Below, piece by piece: positions 9,158 through 20,730 of a stretch of DNA of 22,654 nt. The notes beneath the pieces are model-generated. The model saw only the letters and a list, made by a program, of their open reading frames with translations. It did no database searches and had not been told where the DNA came from. The position numbers and the translations under genes are program-made. Position 1 is the stretch's first letter; every line of letters starts with the position of its first letter. This stretch comes from Rhizophlyctis rosea (taxonomy: Eukaryota; Chytridiomycota; Chytridiomycetes; Rhizophlyctidales; Rhizophlyctidaceae). The DNA lies in assembly GCA_027596075.1 (NCBI GenBank), contig JADGJC010000494.1:1-22654 (forward strand), given 5' to 3'.

Positions 9158-10303
9158 AGCATGGCAACAATCCCCCAGTCTCCATCTCTGGTCAGCTCAC
9201 AACCGGAGCCGAACCACAAAATTCTGTTGCTTGCCCTTTGCTCAGTTAACCTCCTTCCCCATTTGTGGGCCCACTGGTCATTTCGTCAGGGCCGTGCGAC
9301 ACGTGTACAACCCCAGTGTCCGCAAAAGGATCTGGGCGCCTCCCCAAAATAGCCAAAAACCATGAGGAGTCACCCATTCGAGCATAACATAGAAATTCTG
9401 TCATGCTAAAATCCAACTTGGTGCGACTTGTGAAACATAAGTGTGACCGTTTTCGACAATTTTCGGTAACGTGGTTTTCTGTTACATTTGAGTGAGGTTT
9501 GTTGAACGTTGGCAACTTGGCAACAGCCTGCCCCACACTTTTCATGGGCTTGACGAACACAACATCGCGCAGGTGCTCCACAGAGTCCACATCGCTTCAA
9601 TGTTCATCGACCGTGGCTCTGAAGCTTTCTGACTGTAACAAGCAAGTCAAGCATGGACTTCTATGAAAAAAGGGAAGCGCTTTCGTCAGTGTTGACGCCA
9701 TGCGACCATCTTAGACTTTCTGATGGCCAATTGTTCGGATAATCGTCGCCACCCACACTTTCTGATGCACAAGTACTGTACAAGTGGTGGCACGCGGGTG
9801 AACATGAACATCGTATCAACGCTCTGAAGTCCCACTTTTTTTTTTGAAAATGACGGCTAGTGGGCAGTCGAGTCATGCTGGGATATTGTTGAAAGTTGAT
9901 TGCATTGATCCACGAGTTTCGCCTTTCGGAAAATGGTTGAAAAAAGGCACCATTCTGTGCGGGCAAAACCTCCCGCTCTGGTGCTCAAGCAACTTACATA
10001 CACCAGGGTGATTGATTCATCTGTCCATCATGGAAGCTGAATCAGTGAAAGATGCATAGAGAGGCTGAGGAAAGCTGCAAAAGGCACAATGAGGTAGCGG
10101 AGAAGCTTGGGAAAGCATCATAGGGCGGTGGTTTGGTCAAAAGAAATGGATCATTCTCCAATCCGCACGAATCAACAAGCCAACATCAAACGGCATGATT
10201 TCGATATTTTCCATCCTCTCTCCACAATCAGGACACGACAGAATAAGCACTATAGGTAGCTCTCACCCATCCAAAATAACCAACCTTTCAACAGAACAGA
10301 CCT
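9158..10303. other. Intergenic region upstream of AA9
   Basis: The AA9 promoter and the 3' flank of the zinc-finger gene share this 1.1 kb. Small open frames on both strands (for example 9246-9590 and 9661-9966 minus) lack domains and start context, and I treat them as chance. A 10-T run lies at about 9837-9846. No RNA gene was recognised. Confidence 0.5.
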
Positions 10304-11128
10304 TCAAACCCCAAAAACCCTCTCAAACCCCTCCCTCAAAACCCCCCGCTCCTCCTCCCCCAACACCCCAACCCCCCCAAAAGCCACCCACCCCCGGCCA
10401 CCCACACCCACCACCCAAAGGAAGCAGGGAACCCCCACCCACCCCTCATGACTCCTCCTGAACCCCTCCCACCCCTCCCCCTTCTGCGCCCCCAAAAAAC
10501 ACTCCAAATGAAACCTCCCACACCCATCCGGCACACCCGTCTTCTTCTCCAAAAAGCACCGGTCATTACAGACAACATGGGTGAATCTCAACACATCCTT
10601 CGGGATGGATTTATGACAGATGCGGCATTTGGAACGAGCGGAGGGGGAGGGTTCTATGGCGTAGTATTGGGAGAGGGAGGTTTGGTGGGCGTAGAAGGCT
10701 TGGCGGGTTGGTTTGTCTGTTTTATTTGGGCGCGGTTGAGTGTAGCATTCAATCAGAGGGTTGGATGGAATGAAAAAGGTGAACGTCGTGTATTGCAGTC
10801 GAACGCGATTCAAATGGTTAGCACTCTTAAACCATGGCAGGGCACTCAGAGGAGGATTAATCACGGAGAGGTCAAATTCCTCACCTGCGCTCTTCAACTC
10901 TCTCCAATCAATAATCGAAGCAGGTCCTTCCCCGGCCGCTTTTCTAACCACTTTTGTCTTCATTGGAGCAGGGCGGTCCTCAGCCGCCTTTCTCACGACT
11001 TTTGTTTTGGGCATTTTTCTGCGTTTGTTGGCGAGGATGTGCAAACGAAAGATTAGCGGGAGAGTGTGAGAAGGGGTTTGGGTAAGGGAAGATGCTTTGG
11101 TTGTGGAGGTGTGGGAGGCCGCAGCCAT
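10304..11128 (-). CDS. Small basic protein with PARP-type zinc finger
   Basis: One open frame of 274 codons. The middle (about residues 165-215) reads SARSKCRICHKSIPKDVLRF, then a Cys-containing insertion and GRFHLECF. That is the Cys-x2-Cys ... His-x2-Cys pattern and I-x-K-x2-L-R context of the PARP-type zinc finger, which recognises DNA strand breaks in PARP1 and DNA ligase III. No catalytic PARP domain is present, so this is a stand-alone finger. Near the N-terminus a 16-residue basic unit, KTKVVRKAAEDRPAPM, is followed by a near copy, suggesting nuclear localisation or DNA contact. A strong GTGAGG donor at 10884 and an acceptor ending at 10717 mark a possible 168-bp in-frame intron; both spliced and unspliced forms stay open. 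A start at 11014 (MPKTK) is an alternative to 11128. The Gly/Val/Trp-rich last 50 residues look unlike a normal protein and may include intronic or 3' UTR sequence. Confidence 0.6.
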   Translation of the reverse strand: MAAASHTSTTKASSLTQTPSHTLPLIFRLHILANKRRKMPKTKVVRKAAEDRPAPMKTKVVRKAAGEGPASIIDWRELKSAGEEFDLSVINPPLSALPWFKSANHLNRVRLQYTTFTFFIPSNPLIECYTQPRPNKTDKPTRQAFYAHQTSLSQYYAIEPSPSARSKCRICHKSIPKDVLRFTHVVCNDRCFLEKKTGVPDGCGRFHLECFLGAQKGEGWEGFRRSHEGWVGVPCFLWVVGVGGRGWVAFGGVGVLGEEERGVLREGFERVFGV

Positions 11129-11544
11129 CGAAGCCGTTTCCTGTCAAATCGTCTAAACTGCGCCATATTTACAGTCACAAACCATCCATTTAACCAAATC
11201 CGGAGAAATGGTTTATTTCCCCATACGGAAGACCTCAAACGCAACCCACTCCTTTCGATCATTTTTCCATTTTCCTTTCCGTAAATTCATCCCCACTTCC
11301 CCAACCAACAGCATCAAAGAAAAAAAAATGGAAAAATCAAAAGAAAAAAAAAACTTAGCACAGACAAAGCTAAATAAAAAAAAAAACAAATCAAAAACGG
11401 AAGCGGGGACAGAGAAGGACCCCAACCAACACACAACCGCCCGCACTTTCATCCCAATCATCATCAAAACCTCAATGAAACCACCAAATACACAAATGTT
11501 CCGAAAAAAAGTATTGGAACTAATCACAAAACCGCGACCACAAA
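11129..11544. other. Intergenic, A-rich
   Basis: This spacer holds the promoter side of the zinc-finger gene and the 3' flank of the nucleotidyltransferase gene. Several A-runs (8-10 bp) occur between 11320 and 11395 on the plus strand, that is T-runs just downstream of the minus-strand stop. No gene is seen. Confidence 0.5.
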
Positions 11545-14500
11545 CTATCTCCCCTCCTTCCTCCCTCCATCCCCACCCCCCATCCCACCCCTCCCCCGTC
11601 CCCTCCCCCACGCCACAACCGGCTCAGCCATAACCCCCAACCTAGGCGGCCTCGGTCCCTCATCCACCCCACCACCCGCACCCGCACCACCAGAAACATC
11701 ATCCGCGCTCCTCTTAGTCCTCCTCATCCCCATCCCCTGCCACGCAATCTTAGCCGGCGCCGGCGCTGCACTCGAACTCCTCTGTTTCGCTGCTGCTTCC
11801 CCCGCCGCCGCCGAATTCCTATCGTTCCCAACACTACCCCTCCTCTCATCCATACCCCTCGCTCGTCCCCTTCCACCATAAGAAGTAGTAGACCCAGACG
11901 AAACCGACGCCTCACTCCCCCTTCTCCGTCCACCCTCCTCACTAACAACACTCCCCGATTCACTTCCCTCCCTCTCCCCACCACCACCACCCATACTCTC
12001 CGCCTCCCTAGCCCTCTCCCGTTCCCTCTCCCTCTCCTCCCTATCCCGCCGCCGCCTCTGAACAGGCGTCTCAAACAACCCATCCAAAAGCGGTTTCTTC
12101 ACCGCCGCGGCATCGCCACCCGCACCACCAACAGACCCACTACTATTCTGCCGCTGCGAGTGATTCGCCCACACCATCACGCCTTTGCTGTTCCGCCTGT
12201 TTCGTGCTTTTGACGACGACGGTGGCTGTTGTGATGATGATGTTGACGACGAAGGCGCGTGAGGTGGGTGCGGGGATGTTGGGGATGGGTCGGTCGTGGA
12301 GGATGTTATTGAGGGGGCGGTGGTCGTGGTAGGTGATGGGGATGTGGAAACAGGTTGAGTGGTGATGATCGTGAGTGATGATGATGTGAGCGCAGGTGAT
12401 GGTGATGCTGTTGAGGATGGTTGCTGTTGCTGTGACTGTGGCTGATGTGGTGGTTGAGGCTGTGACGGTTGCTGCTGAAGGGTGGTGATGGGCGCGGGGT
12501 AATTGGCTGGTTTGCTGGCATATTGTGGGTTCGCTGTTTGTGTCGTTTCTAACGACATTTCCGCAGGCGTGGGACAAGGCGTCGGGCTTGCAGACCGCGA
12601 TGATCGACTCCTTTCCGACATGGCGGGCGTAGCCTCCGTGGATAATGAAGGAGCGTTACTCGCCTCTCTCCGCCTCTGTTCTGCAGAACCTACTGGAGTT
12701 CCAAGCTGCGACAACGCCTTACTCTCTGTGTGAGTGGAGTCGCTAGGACCACTATCATTAGGAGGTGCTCTTGGTTGCCGTTGTCGATGAACATCTTCGC
12801 CATCCGCAGACGGAAATTCCTTTCGCAAAACTTGTGTGACACCCTTGTCGGCAAACTGCTTCGAATTTTGATCTCTCCGATACCCTCCCCTCCCCCGTCC
12901 ATGAAAGTCCTTCCGATGGCCACTGCTCTGAGGCATCTGCGGGCGTTTGTCACCGTTTCCTTGTCTTACAGAATCTGGCGGCCGCGCGGGTGTTAATGGT
13001 GGCGAAGCGATGTTGATCTGAACCTTGCAACCATGAGGGGTAACCATGTCTTTCGTCACAGTATGCTCTTCGACTTGACGATCCCCGGCATGTTGTTCAT
13101 GCTGGGCCAGAGGATACCCTTTCGATTGCCCCTCCGCCGAATGAGACTCACGCCTAGTACTTGGTCCCCCCACTGAATGCACTTCCCGCCGGACGTTCCG
13201 CCCATCCGCCGGATGCGGTTCTCGCTTAGCACTATGTGCGTCCGCCGTATGAGATTCCTTCTTGATAATCTGCTCATCCGCCGGATGCGCCTTCCGCCTG
13301 ATATCCTTCTCCGTCACCAAATCGGGACCATTTTGACGATGTTTAACGATCGTGACGACCAACGGCGACACCGGTTGCGGCGACTTCAATTCTGCCTCGT
13401 CGACAATACCTCCCTCATCAGGTCCCTTTCCCTTCAGGATCATCCCAACCCCCTCCCTCGGTACAGGCTTCACTGTTGGAACAGATGGCTCCTGCTCGCT
13501 GCCTTTAGCCCCAACCTCTGGCGGCACCGGCGTCCCCGTCGGAGTAACGTTGGGCGAATTCCGTTGCCTAGCAGTAGCAATGTTCGGCAAAGGCGGTCGG
13601 TTCTTCCTCCCTTCAGATTGAACACCCTGCGCACTCATCGACCTCGGCCGCGCTCCATCGCTACTGACAGACCGGACTCGCGACCCAAATCCCGCCCTCT
13701 CCGCAATATCCCTCCTCCTGTCATCCTCCCCCGTCATCGAAGGACTCCGGAACCCATTCAAAACAGGACTCATCGAAGCTCCCAACCGCTCCCCAAACTC
13801 TATTCCCGGCGACGGCATCCCAAACGGGCGGTCCGCAACAGATGGCGGATGCTGCGCAACTCCATTGAAAAAGTACCCTGTATTCGGTGGTCGTCCATTT
13901 GTTTGATACCCGTACCCATACGGTATTCGCGGTGCATCGTGACCATTATAGGGCGCGAACTGTTGTTGTTGATGTTGTTGCTGCTGTTGCGGCTGCTGCT
14001 CCCCAAACCCCCGTGGTCCCTGCCCTGTCCACCCACTATACATCTGCGGCCTCATCTTCGGCATCGGCATCCCATTCGTCGACGGACGAGGGTGATGATA
14101 CCCACCACCACCCCCACCCCCACCACCTCCCGCACCCATCCCCCCATAACTCCCCCGATGCGAATACTGCGGAAAGCGATACTGCTCACACACCTCCTCC
14201 AAACTCGCCCCTTTCGCCAAACGGTCCAACGCCCTCTCAAACTCCTTCCTCATCCCTGCCACCGACACCCCATCCGCCGAATTCGCCAAATTCCGCTGCG
14301 GGTTGAATGGCTCCTCCACGCACAGAAATCGACACATCCGCTCCACGTCCACGTTCCACCCCTTCTCCTCCTTCGTCAAATACCGTCCGTGTCGTACGGA
14401 CACGACGTTCTTCTCGTAATCAAATTCCACAGCGTACCGCCGGAAAAACGCGTAGAACAACGTGCCGAGCGTCTCGTGGTTCCGAACCCCGAACCCACGG

Positions 14501-16159
14501 ACCGTGTTTATGTCGTCGTGGAAGGAGCAGTCCACCCCGTCCACCACCAATCGTTCCACGTTTTCGTCTCTTCGTAATCGTGCGAAGTACATTTCGTGCA
14601 GACATGGTAATATTGGTGGTTGACGCATTTGGAGGAAGTTGAGAACCTGCGTGGATTTTGTTGTGTCTGGTAAGCCTTCTTTCGCCCATCAGCCTCGACA
14701 AACGAGAAGTTTCCATACCATCATCACCCAGCAATAACTACTCAATGTTCCTCCTTTCGCCGCTGGCATAGGGAAGGCATCGTTACAATCTGTCACAAGT
14801 AGCCTCGATTTTCGCAGGAAATATGACACATACCATCATTCAAAACCCTTCTTCGCGTCCAATGCTTGATCACCATCATCAAAGGTCTGACCCTCGGATC
14901 AATCTCCACATACATCTTTATCATCTGAGTATTTCGTAGTGCGATGGTGTTATTTACATTGATGTCGCAGTTGACCAAACTGAATTGAGTAAGTTGCAAA
15001 GATCAGTCATCACTGTAAACTTTTTTGGCAAGAAGCAAAGTCTTCCACTCACTACTCGGGATCATAGAATTTGCATATTGGAACTTTCGCTTTCGCTACT
15101 GTGTATATCTTTTGCATACCATCTGAAACAAACAAAAGAAGTGTAAACAAACATTGATATGAAAAGCGCACCTCATCACCATAAACTCACGTTTCCGTAA
15201 TGCGCTAGCCAACACGTGCATATTTGCTACTCCCTGCACCCGATCATCCCATGGTGTCGTCAAACAGATGTCCACATCGCTTTGTATTGTTCCTAATCCG
15301 TTGACTGATGACCTATTCCCAAAACTCATCAGTATGATCGCCCACCAATGGAAGACTACCCCACAAACTCATACCCGAACAAATGCGCCACAATCCTCTT
15401 CCCCGGCCATTCTGTATCTAGTATTCGTTGTATCTTCGCCAGGAAGTGTGATCTAATGTCGGAGGAGTCTGATGATGGTTGCAGGTTCTGCCGCGCAAAC
15501 GTTGCTTATGAGCATGACTGGGGCGCAGCTTTGAATGTGAGATCTCCAAATACCTGGTACAAGTCATTGATCTGAAACGTCAATCTTTCCTCCTGATCTT
15601 GACTGAGATGATCCATTGCTTCTATGGTGGACTTCTTCTTCAATAGAACCGGTGGAATGGCTTGTGGATTTCCATTGAAGCCAGATTCAATCTGATGAGG
15701 TATGGTGGCATGTTTAGTGATTCGGCACCAAAAAGGGGCGCGAAGTTGTTCCAGTTCTGCGCTTGTCTTCATGGTCCCTTCCCTATCTATATGTCCACGG
15801 AAGTAGAGGGCATGTTGTATTACTTCTTCGGCATTGTCCACCCTGAATCTTTCCATGCTGAATGCCTCGTGCAGTATTGCGCCCTTCTGTCGTATGAACC
15901 GGCATGACCGTCATGCTCCCCCAACTTGTTAGAGTTCCCGACACCTTCTTCGTCCATCATCCGCATTCCCACGAATTCATTGTTCACTTTCAACACTAAC
16001 CTCGGCTTCTTCCAAAATCTCCAAAAATCGCTCAACGCCTCCCGGTTTGACAGGCAAGCTAACATCCGGCGGCGGCGTTGGATCTTCCTCATTCATACCA
16101 CGAGAATTGGCGCCTTTAGCAACGCCATTAACGCGGGTGGAGGTCGCCATGGTTGGCAT
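11545..16159 (-). CDS. Cid1-family non-canonical poly(A)/poly(U) polymerase with a ~900-residue disordered tail
   Basis: Eight exons (16159-16001, 15886-15554, 15487-15375, 15312-15191, 15122-15053, 14979-14834, 14762-14719, 14646-11545) join in perfect phase to 1362 residues; introns are 62-114 bp. The polymerase-beta-like core has the GS motif FGSSVNGLG (Gly202-Ser203), the metal ligands in SDVDICL (Asp214, Asp216) and the third carboxylate in NCDINVNN (Asp271). The PAP-associated domain follows, with HWTRRRVLNDAAKGGTLSSY and FLQMRQPPILPCLH. Cid1 relatives add A or U tails to RNA 3' ends. The Cid1 His in PFEISHN, tied to UTP preference, appears here as Arg (PFNPQRN), so ATP preference is possible; this is inference. 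After about residue 470 the tail is disordered: poly-Gly, poly-Gln, five 12-residue repeats, Ser/Pro/Thr-rich stretches and an RG-rich end, features of RNA-binding or condensate-forming proteins. A second ATG at 16150 has a better context (ACCATGG) and may be the true start. Confidence 0.9.
13126..13305 (-). repeat. Five 36-bp tandem repeats coding 12-residue units
   Basis: Inside the disordered tail of the nucleotidyltransferase, 180 bp break exactly into five 12-codon units: DIRRKAHPADEQ, IIKKESHTADAH, SAKREPHPADGR, NVRREVHSVGGP and STRRESHSAEGQ. The pattern is two basic residues, an acidic or basic residue, any residue, an invariant His, then S/P/T-A-D/E. The phase is preserved throughout, and divergence between units suggests an old expansion. 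Confidence 0.85.
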
Positions 16160-18071
16160 GGCTGCTTCTGCACCGCAAGAAACAATCGAGAAAGAGGAGC
16201 GCACGTGAGAACTCTATTCCCTCCTCTCGGCACAAGGTCGGTATGTCCAAGAGGTTATTCAGTGGAGCGAATGGGCGAATAAGATGTGGTTTGGAAATCC
16301 AGTTCTAAAAGTGGGGTGGGGCGAATGAGGTATGTGATAGGTATGTGGGGGTATGGTGTGCCTTCTGTCGTCAGACGTATTGGCCTACGTCTGATACCGT
16401 GAGAATGGGAAAGAAGGGTTTCCAAGGTTGGCCCGCGCGCGAATGTGGAAGAAAAGGTAGGATGCGGGCCAGATAACTCAGGCGCTGAGAGGGGGTATCA
16501 AAGATAAAGAACGAACTTAGAGCTAAACGACCGACGTCAACCCTAGAAATATGAGTCTACAGATTCTAGAGGTCAATGTCGCGGGAATGGGAAGAGGAGC
16601 GGCTAACTTTGGAGATCGGATGGGTGCAAAGTTGACAGGTTGGGTTTTGGGTCGGTGGTGGTTTTTCCGGAACAAAAGCCACCGTGACGCCACTGGTAGT
16701 GCAGACGGCAGTGAACACCGAACTTGCCGTTGCCCGATGAGAACTATGGGGCGCTATTGGGCGAGTACGGGAGTCGTCACCGTCTTATCGTGGGAAAGGG
16801 GTATGTGAGGTCAGGAGGGGTGCACTCTGTGTTCGGTGCACTTGGGATGGTGGGAATGTGACGAACGGGTAGAAACGAACCGGTGAGGGCTACAGCACAA
16901 ACGAGAGTAAGACAGTGAGCATATGCGTGTCTCTCTTTCCCACAACCACAGACACCAACAATTGAACTTGTGCAGCTTGTGCAGTGCCTTACCTTTTGGT
17001 ATGAGGGATAAAGCATACACTAAACAGTGGAGGCTGGGGCAAGTGGGGCAAATTGAAGTGAGTTTCAGCATGGGGGCCAGTCACCAACCCACGCGGGCTT
17101 GCATTTACATACCCATTCAAATGCGGAGAGGCGGTCGGAGACGGCTGGAGACGGTCGGTTTTACGGGTCGGTCTGTCTGCGCATTCCGATCACATTGAAG
17201 AGTGCAACATGGCCCCACCATTATATGATGATGATGATGATGATGATGAGGACACCTATAGCTCTTTTAAATCTGAATACTGACATGCAGATGTGCATCT
17301 CCATTATGGCATTGCTCCTAAAATGCCGAATATACCGAATATTTTTTACTGCCCCTGCTTGCCCTCATCTGAGTTTCAATATCCCACCAGCCGCTTGTAC
17401 CCACATCATTTATCCATTTACAGACAGGCATTGGCATTATTCAGACCGAAAGGGATATATATCCGGATGAACCACAATAAAAGCTGGCAGTACAGCAGTG
17501 GCAGAGTCACCGCATGGCGTCCAAGTAGCACTTGTCCGGATTGACTAGACAGCAAGCCTCAATCCAACCCGCCACATTCCCCACACACGTGCCGAGAAAA
17601 ATCCCGTTCGTTCTTTGTCATTTTGTACCACTTTGTGGTCAGGGTTTGCGCTACGACCCGCGCGTTTTACGGGTCCACAGGCGACGGACATCTTTCAACA
17701 TTGTCCAGAACTTCACGGCTGCACGTATCTCCACACTGACAACTCCACATCAATCCGAATCAAAACAAGGCTCACTTTCTTGTCCTGACGTATGTATTTT
17801 TCATAATCACAAAAGAACAACGGCCAACTTCCTATCTACATATACGGGTCGGAAGAAGGGACCACATTCTACTCCTCCCCTCCTTCCATCCCTTTAACTT
17901 TTCTTTTCTTGATCTTTTTTCTAAAAACATAACCCTAAGCACAAAACTCTTTTCTATGATACAAGTAATGATGTGGCGGCATAGAGGCCTCACTATGCAA
18001 AAAGGTGTCTCAATGCGGTAACCCCATCCTCAACGAAATACGAAAGCGATGGACCGGCATCCACCTCTCAA
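16160..18071. other. 1.9 kb without a supported gene
   Basis: This lies between the 5' end of the nucleotidyltransferase gene and the 3' end of the AA11 gene, both on the minus strand. Small open frames occur in all frames (for example 17099-17470 plus and 16777-17071 minus) but show no domain, start context or splice logic. A TGA/ATG microsatellite lies at 17226-17250. No tRNA was recognised. The 16160-16500 part should hold the nucleotidyltransferase promoter, though no clear TATA was assigned. Confidence 0.5.
17226..17250 (+). repeat. (ATG)n microsatellite
   Basis: About eight perfect trinucleotide copies of ATG (TGA/GAT in other phases) lie in intergenic sequence. The only frame through it, a run of Met, has no other protein character. 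Confidence 0.85.
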
Positions 18072-19355
18072 TTAGTAATTGCAAAGGATCCCAGCCCCAG
18101 CCTCATAGCACTTAGTGCCCGGGGCACATTGTTGCGTGAGCCACTTCCCACTGGCATCACAATGCATCCATGATGTTCCAACTCCAGGTGAAACGCACTT
18201 CATTTGACCGGGAGTGCACGATCCTCCGGATGTCGAAGAAGAGGACGAGGCAGTGGGTGACGTTGGCGAGAGGTACATTGTCTGAGTGGGCTTCGCCGCG
18301 GCGGGAACGGCGACTTTAACAACAACAGTGATCGTCTTGACAGGCCGTCCATTCGTTGTGGTTGTTGGAGTCTGCGCAACTTGGGTCGTAACAGGTCGAG
18401 CGATGCTCGTCGCAGCGGGCTTAGCCGTTGCCACCGGAGCATTTCCATTTCCAGACGACGAAGCACCCGTTACAGGTCCAGACCCCGAACAACTCGCTCC
18501 CTTCCCATACACCCCCACACTAGCCCCACTAACCCCCATCACCTTCCCCCCACTAACCGCAACCTTAACCGTCGGCCTAGCATTCAAATAACACACCCCC
18601 GTATCAGTCCCAGCATTCGTCTTAAAGTCTGCCAACGTAGGAAAACCGGGCTGGTTCGCAACAAACAACTGCGGACCCGACACCGTTCCACTAGACGCTC
18701 CACCAGATACACTGACATCCATGCAGTTCATGTAGTACTCTGCGTTTCCGGCGCCGTTGATCCAGGCCCATGCGAGCGTTGCTGTTGAGGAGGCAGGGAG
18801 GGAGGAGGGGAGGGGAACGGAGTAGCGGTATGTGTCGGAGCCGATGCTGGAGCCGTCGAAGCAGTTGTTTAGGACGGTTTTGAGGACTACCCAGGTTTTG
18901 TCGTCATAGCTGATGGCGAACTGGGAGAAGGGGAAGCATGTTCGCAGGTTTAGTCCTTTGGCTCATAATTGGCAGTAAATCACCAAGCAACACACACCTG
19001 ACAATGCCCCCCATCATGCGTTGCACCACCTGTGATATCAACATTGATTGACCCTCCAGGCGTCAATGTCGCAACATTCCCCGCCTTCGGGTAACCCTTG
19101 CATGAGAACTGGGAACCGTCGGCTGCGAGCGGTGCTACCATGTTGTAGTCCGGGTTTCTGAAGACGAAGAGTTTTATCATATTGAGAACTTGTCACAGTG
19201 GCTATCAACAAAATGTAAGGTCAAAAGCGCCCAACTTACGGAGACGTCCCGAACTTCGACAGCCTAGGCGGAGGCGACTTGACTTCCATATGTGCCGCGG
19301 CGGGTGATAGGCATGCCGCTAACAGAAGAGCAGTGATGGTGGTTCGGATAGTCAT
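18072..19355 (-). CDS. Secreted AA11 lytic polysaccharide monooxygenase with C-terminal CBM19-like chitin-binding module
   Basis: Three exons (19355-19240, 19157-18998, 18920-18072; introns 82 and 77 bp) encode 374 residues. A 21-residue signal peptide ending SPAAA exposes His22 in HMEVKSPPPRLSKF, the typical AA11 N-terminus and first copper ligand. The second ligand is His86 in GGATHDGGHCQ, followed by the AA11-type ISYDDKTW. The axial Tyr155 lies in AEYYMNCMDV. A variable Gly/Ser/Thr/Pro and Val-rich linker leads to about residues 325-374 with six Cys in the order CTPGQMKC, MHC, QQC, TKC, LCNY. This resembles CBM19-like chitin-binding modules; X278 is the alternative name. AA11 enzymes oxidatively cleave chitin. 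The product is extracellular and could act on arthropod or fungal chitin, or on the fungus's own wall during growth. Confidence 0.88.
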
Positions 19356-20610
19356 TGTGGGTGGACGACTAAAACGACAGTTCCACGGAAAACGAATCGT
19401 CAAAAGGAAGAAACCAAAAAAACAGGAAAAGGGATTTCCCAACCAACACAAGATATTTATTTAATTTCCTCCCCATCTCCGTCTTTGCAACAAACCCCTT
19501 GGAAAAACACACCCCGAACCACGCACATGAGTCAATTTCCCAACCTCAATGCTAAGACGTAACACACGCCGCGGCGTCAAGGAGGGGTATCCACCTACAG
19601 AAAGGGAAGTACCGACACCGGACTCTTGGTAGTCGGAGGGATATATGTTAGAAAACCGTCACACAACATCGAACAAACAAGTTGGAGTTCTTTTAGCATG
19701 TGTTACGGGATGAGTTTCGTTCAAAACTTCAGGCCTAGGCCTCGCACACGTTTTTCTTCACTCCGTTTGGAATGGAAGGATTTGCATGAAAGTAGGGCAC
19801 CAACATAATGGGATGTCTGAAGCCTCAATGGCTCAAGGAAGAGTGTCGACACATGGGGTTCCTAGCCACGTCCGGGCGTCCCCATCACTCATCCCCTCAC
19901 CAAATGAACGAAATGATTCGCGTGCCTGGCCGCACGGGAGAATAATACGCGTGGGAGCCTCCGATAAACATCAATCGACTTTCATCGCGAAACACATCTT
20001 TCCCTCCGTCGTTTCATTACATGAACCCCCCGGTTTTCAATCTTCATATTCAGTTCCTCGTCTCTTACCCTGCCCAATGTTCAGTGGTCATTGCACTTCC
20101 TGCCAAGTCCCCCATCCCATAATGGGATTCCCATTCTCTCTTCTATGAAACAGCAACACACGGCTCCGTGGCTTGGACGTAAACAAAGTCGAGAGTGGCA
20201 CAGCGCCTCTTTTGGCTCTCTATTCAACGCCACAGGGTCCCTTTCATTTAGGAACGTTGGCTCCTGTGTTTCTTTGTCCGTTAGCCACGCGTTTCATCGT
20301 TTGGGGTTTTGCATGCCCTCACCCCGTAGCTCCCAGTTCCTAACTTCCCATGCTCAACTGACTCTACAACCCTCACTCTGACTCACGCTCATCCAGAAGT
20401 GGGAAGCCTCCAACCCATTGCTTACCCAAACGAGATGAATGCATCTTCGAATCGCTTTTGGGACTTTTAAATGCTCTTCCTGCGGCAGAGACTTTGGACG
20501 AACGGCCAGAGCGTAATATTCTTGAGACATCAAACTATTCCCCCATTGTGCGTCCGACCAAGAACACCATAAAAACACACCATATATGCTGGGAAACAAT
20601 GGATACTGGT
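19356..20610. other. 1.25 kb without a supported gene
   Basis: This is the AA11 upstream region up to the 5S gene. Open frames (for example 19786-20148 and 20091-20381 plus) show no domain or intron logic. No transposon ends or RNA genes were recognised before the 5S gene. Confidence 0.5.
19452..19463 (-). promoter_or_regulatory. Possible TATA element of the AA11 gene
   Basis: An AT-rich ATAAATAT stretch on the minus strand lies about 100 bp upstream of the AA11 start codon, close to the spacing seen for the AA9 gene. The match is loose and could be chance. Confidence 0.3.
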
Positions 20611-20730
20611 ATTCTCGGCCATACACCCCAGAAAGCACCGGATGCCGTCTGATCTCCGAAGTTAAGCTGGTGATGGCGCAGTCAGTACTGTGGTGGGGGA
20701 CCACACGGGAATACTGCGTGCTGTAGTTTT
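20611..20730 (+). rRNA. 5S ribosomal RNA gene
   Basis: The sequence follows the eukaryotic 5S pattern over about 120 bp: TCGGCCATACACCCC near the 5' end, then CCGTCTGATCTCCGAAGTTA with the conserved GTTAAGC of the box A region, AGTCAGTACTG, GTGGTGGGGGACCAC, and GGGAATACTGCGTGCTGTAG at the 3' end. A T-run follows directly. Transcription would use internal TFIIIA/TFIIIC control elements with RNA polymerase III. The 5' strand of the terminal helix (ATTCTCGGC) pairs imperfectly with GCTGTAGTT, so the exact 5' end is uncertain or this copy carries helix I substitutions. It stands alone here, without other rRNA genes, as is common for dispersed fungal 5S genes. Confidence 0.88.

Noticed and set aside
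10195..10461. Pro-rich plus-strand frame
   Set aside because: It is the complement of the Gly-rich end of the zinc-finger frame, low complexity only.
13177..14577. 466-codon plus-strand open frame
   Set aside because: It lies entirely antisense to the last exon of the Cid1-family gene, is Arg/Pro/His-rich, and has no domain. It results from GC- and third-base bias of the real gene.
16777..17071. Cys-containing minus-strand frames
   Set aside because: The frames overlap each other, there is no signal peptide with a consistent start, and no intron logic or family pattern.
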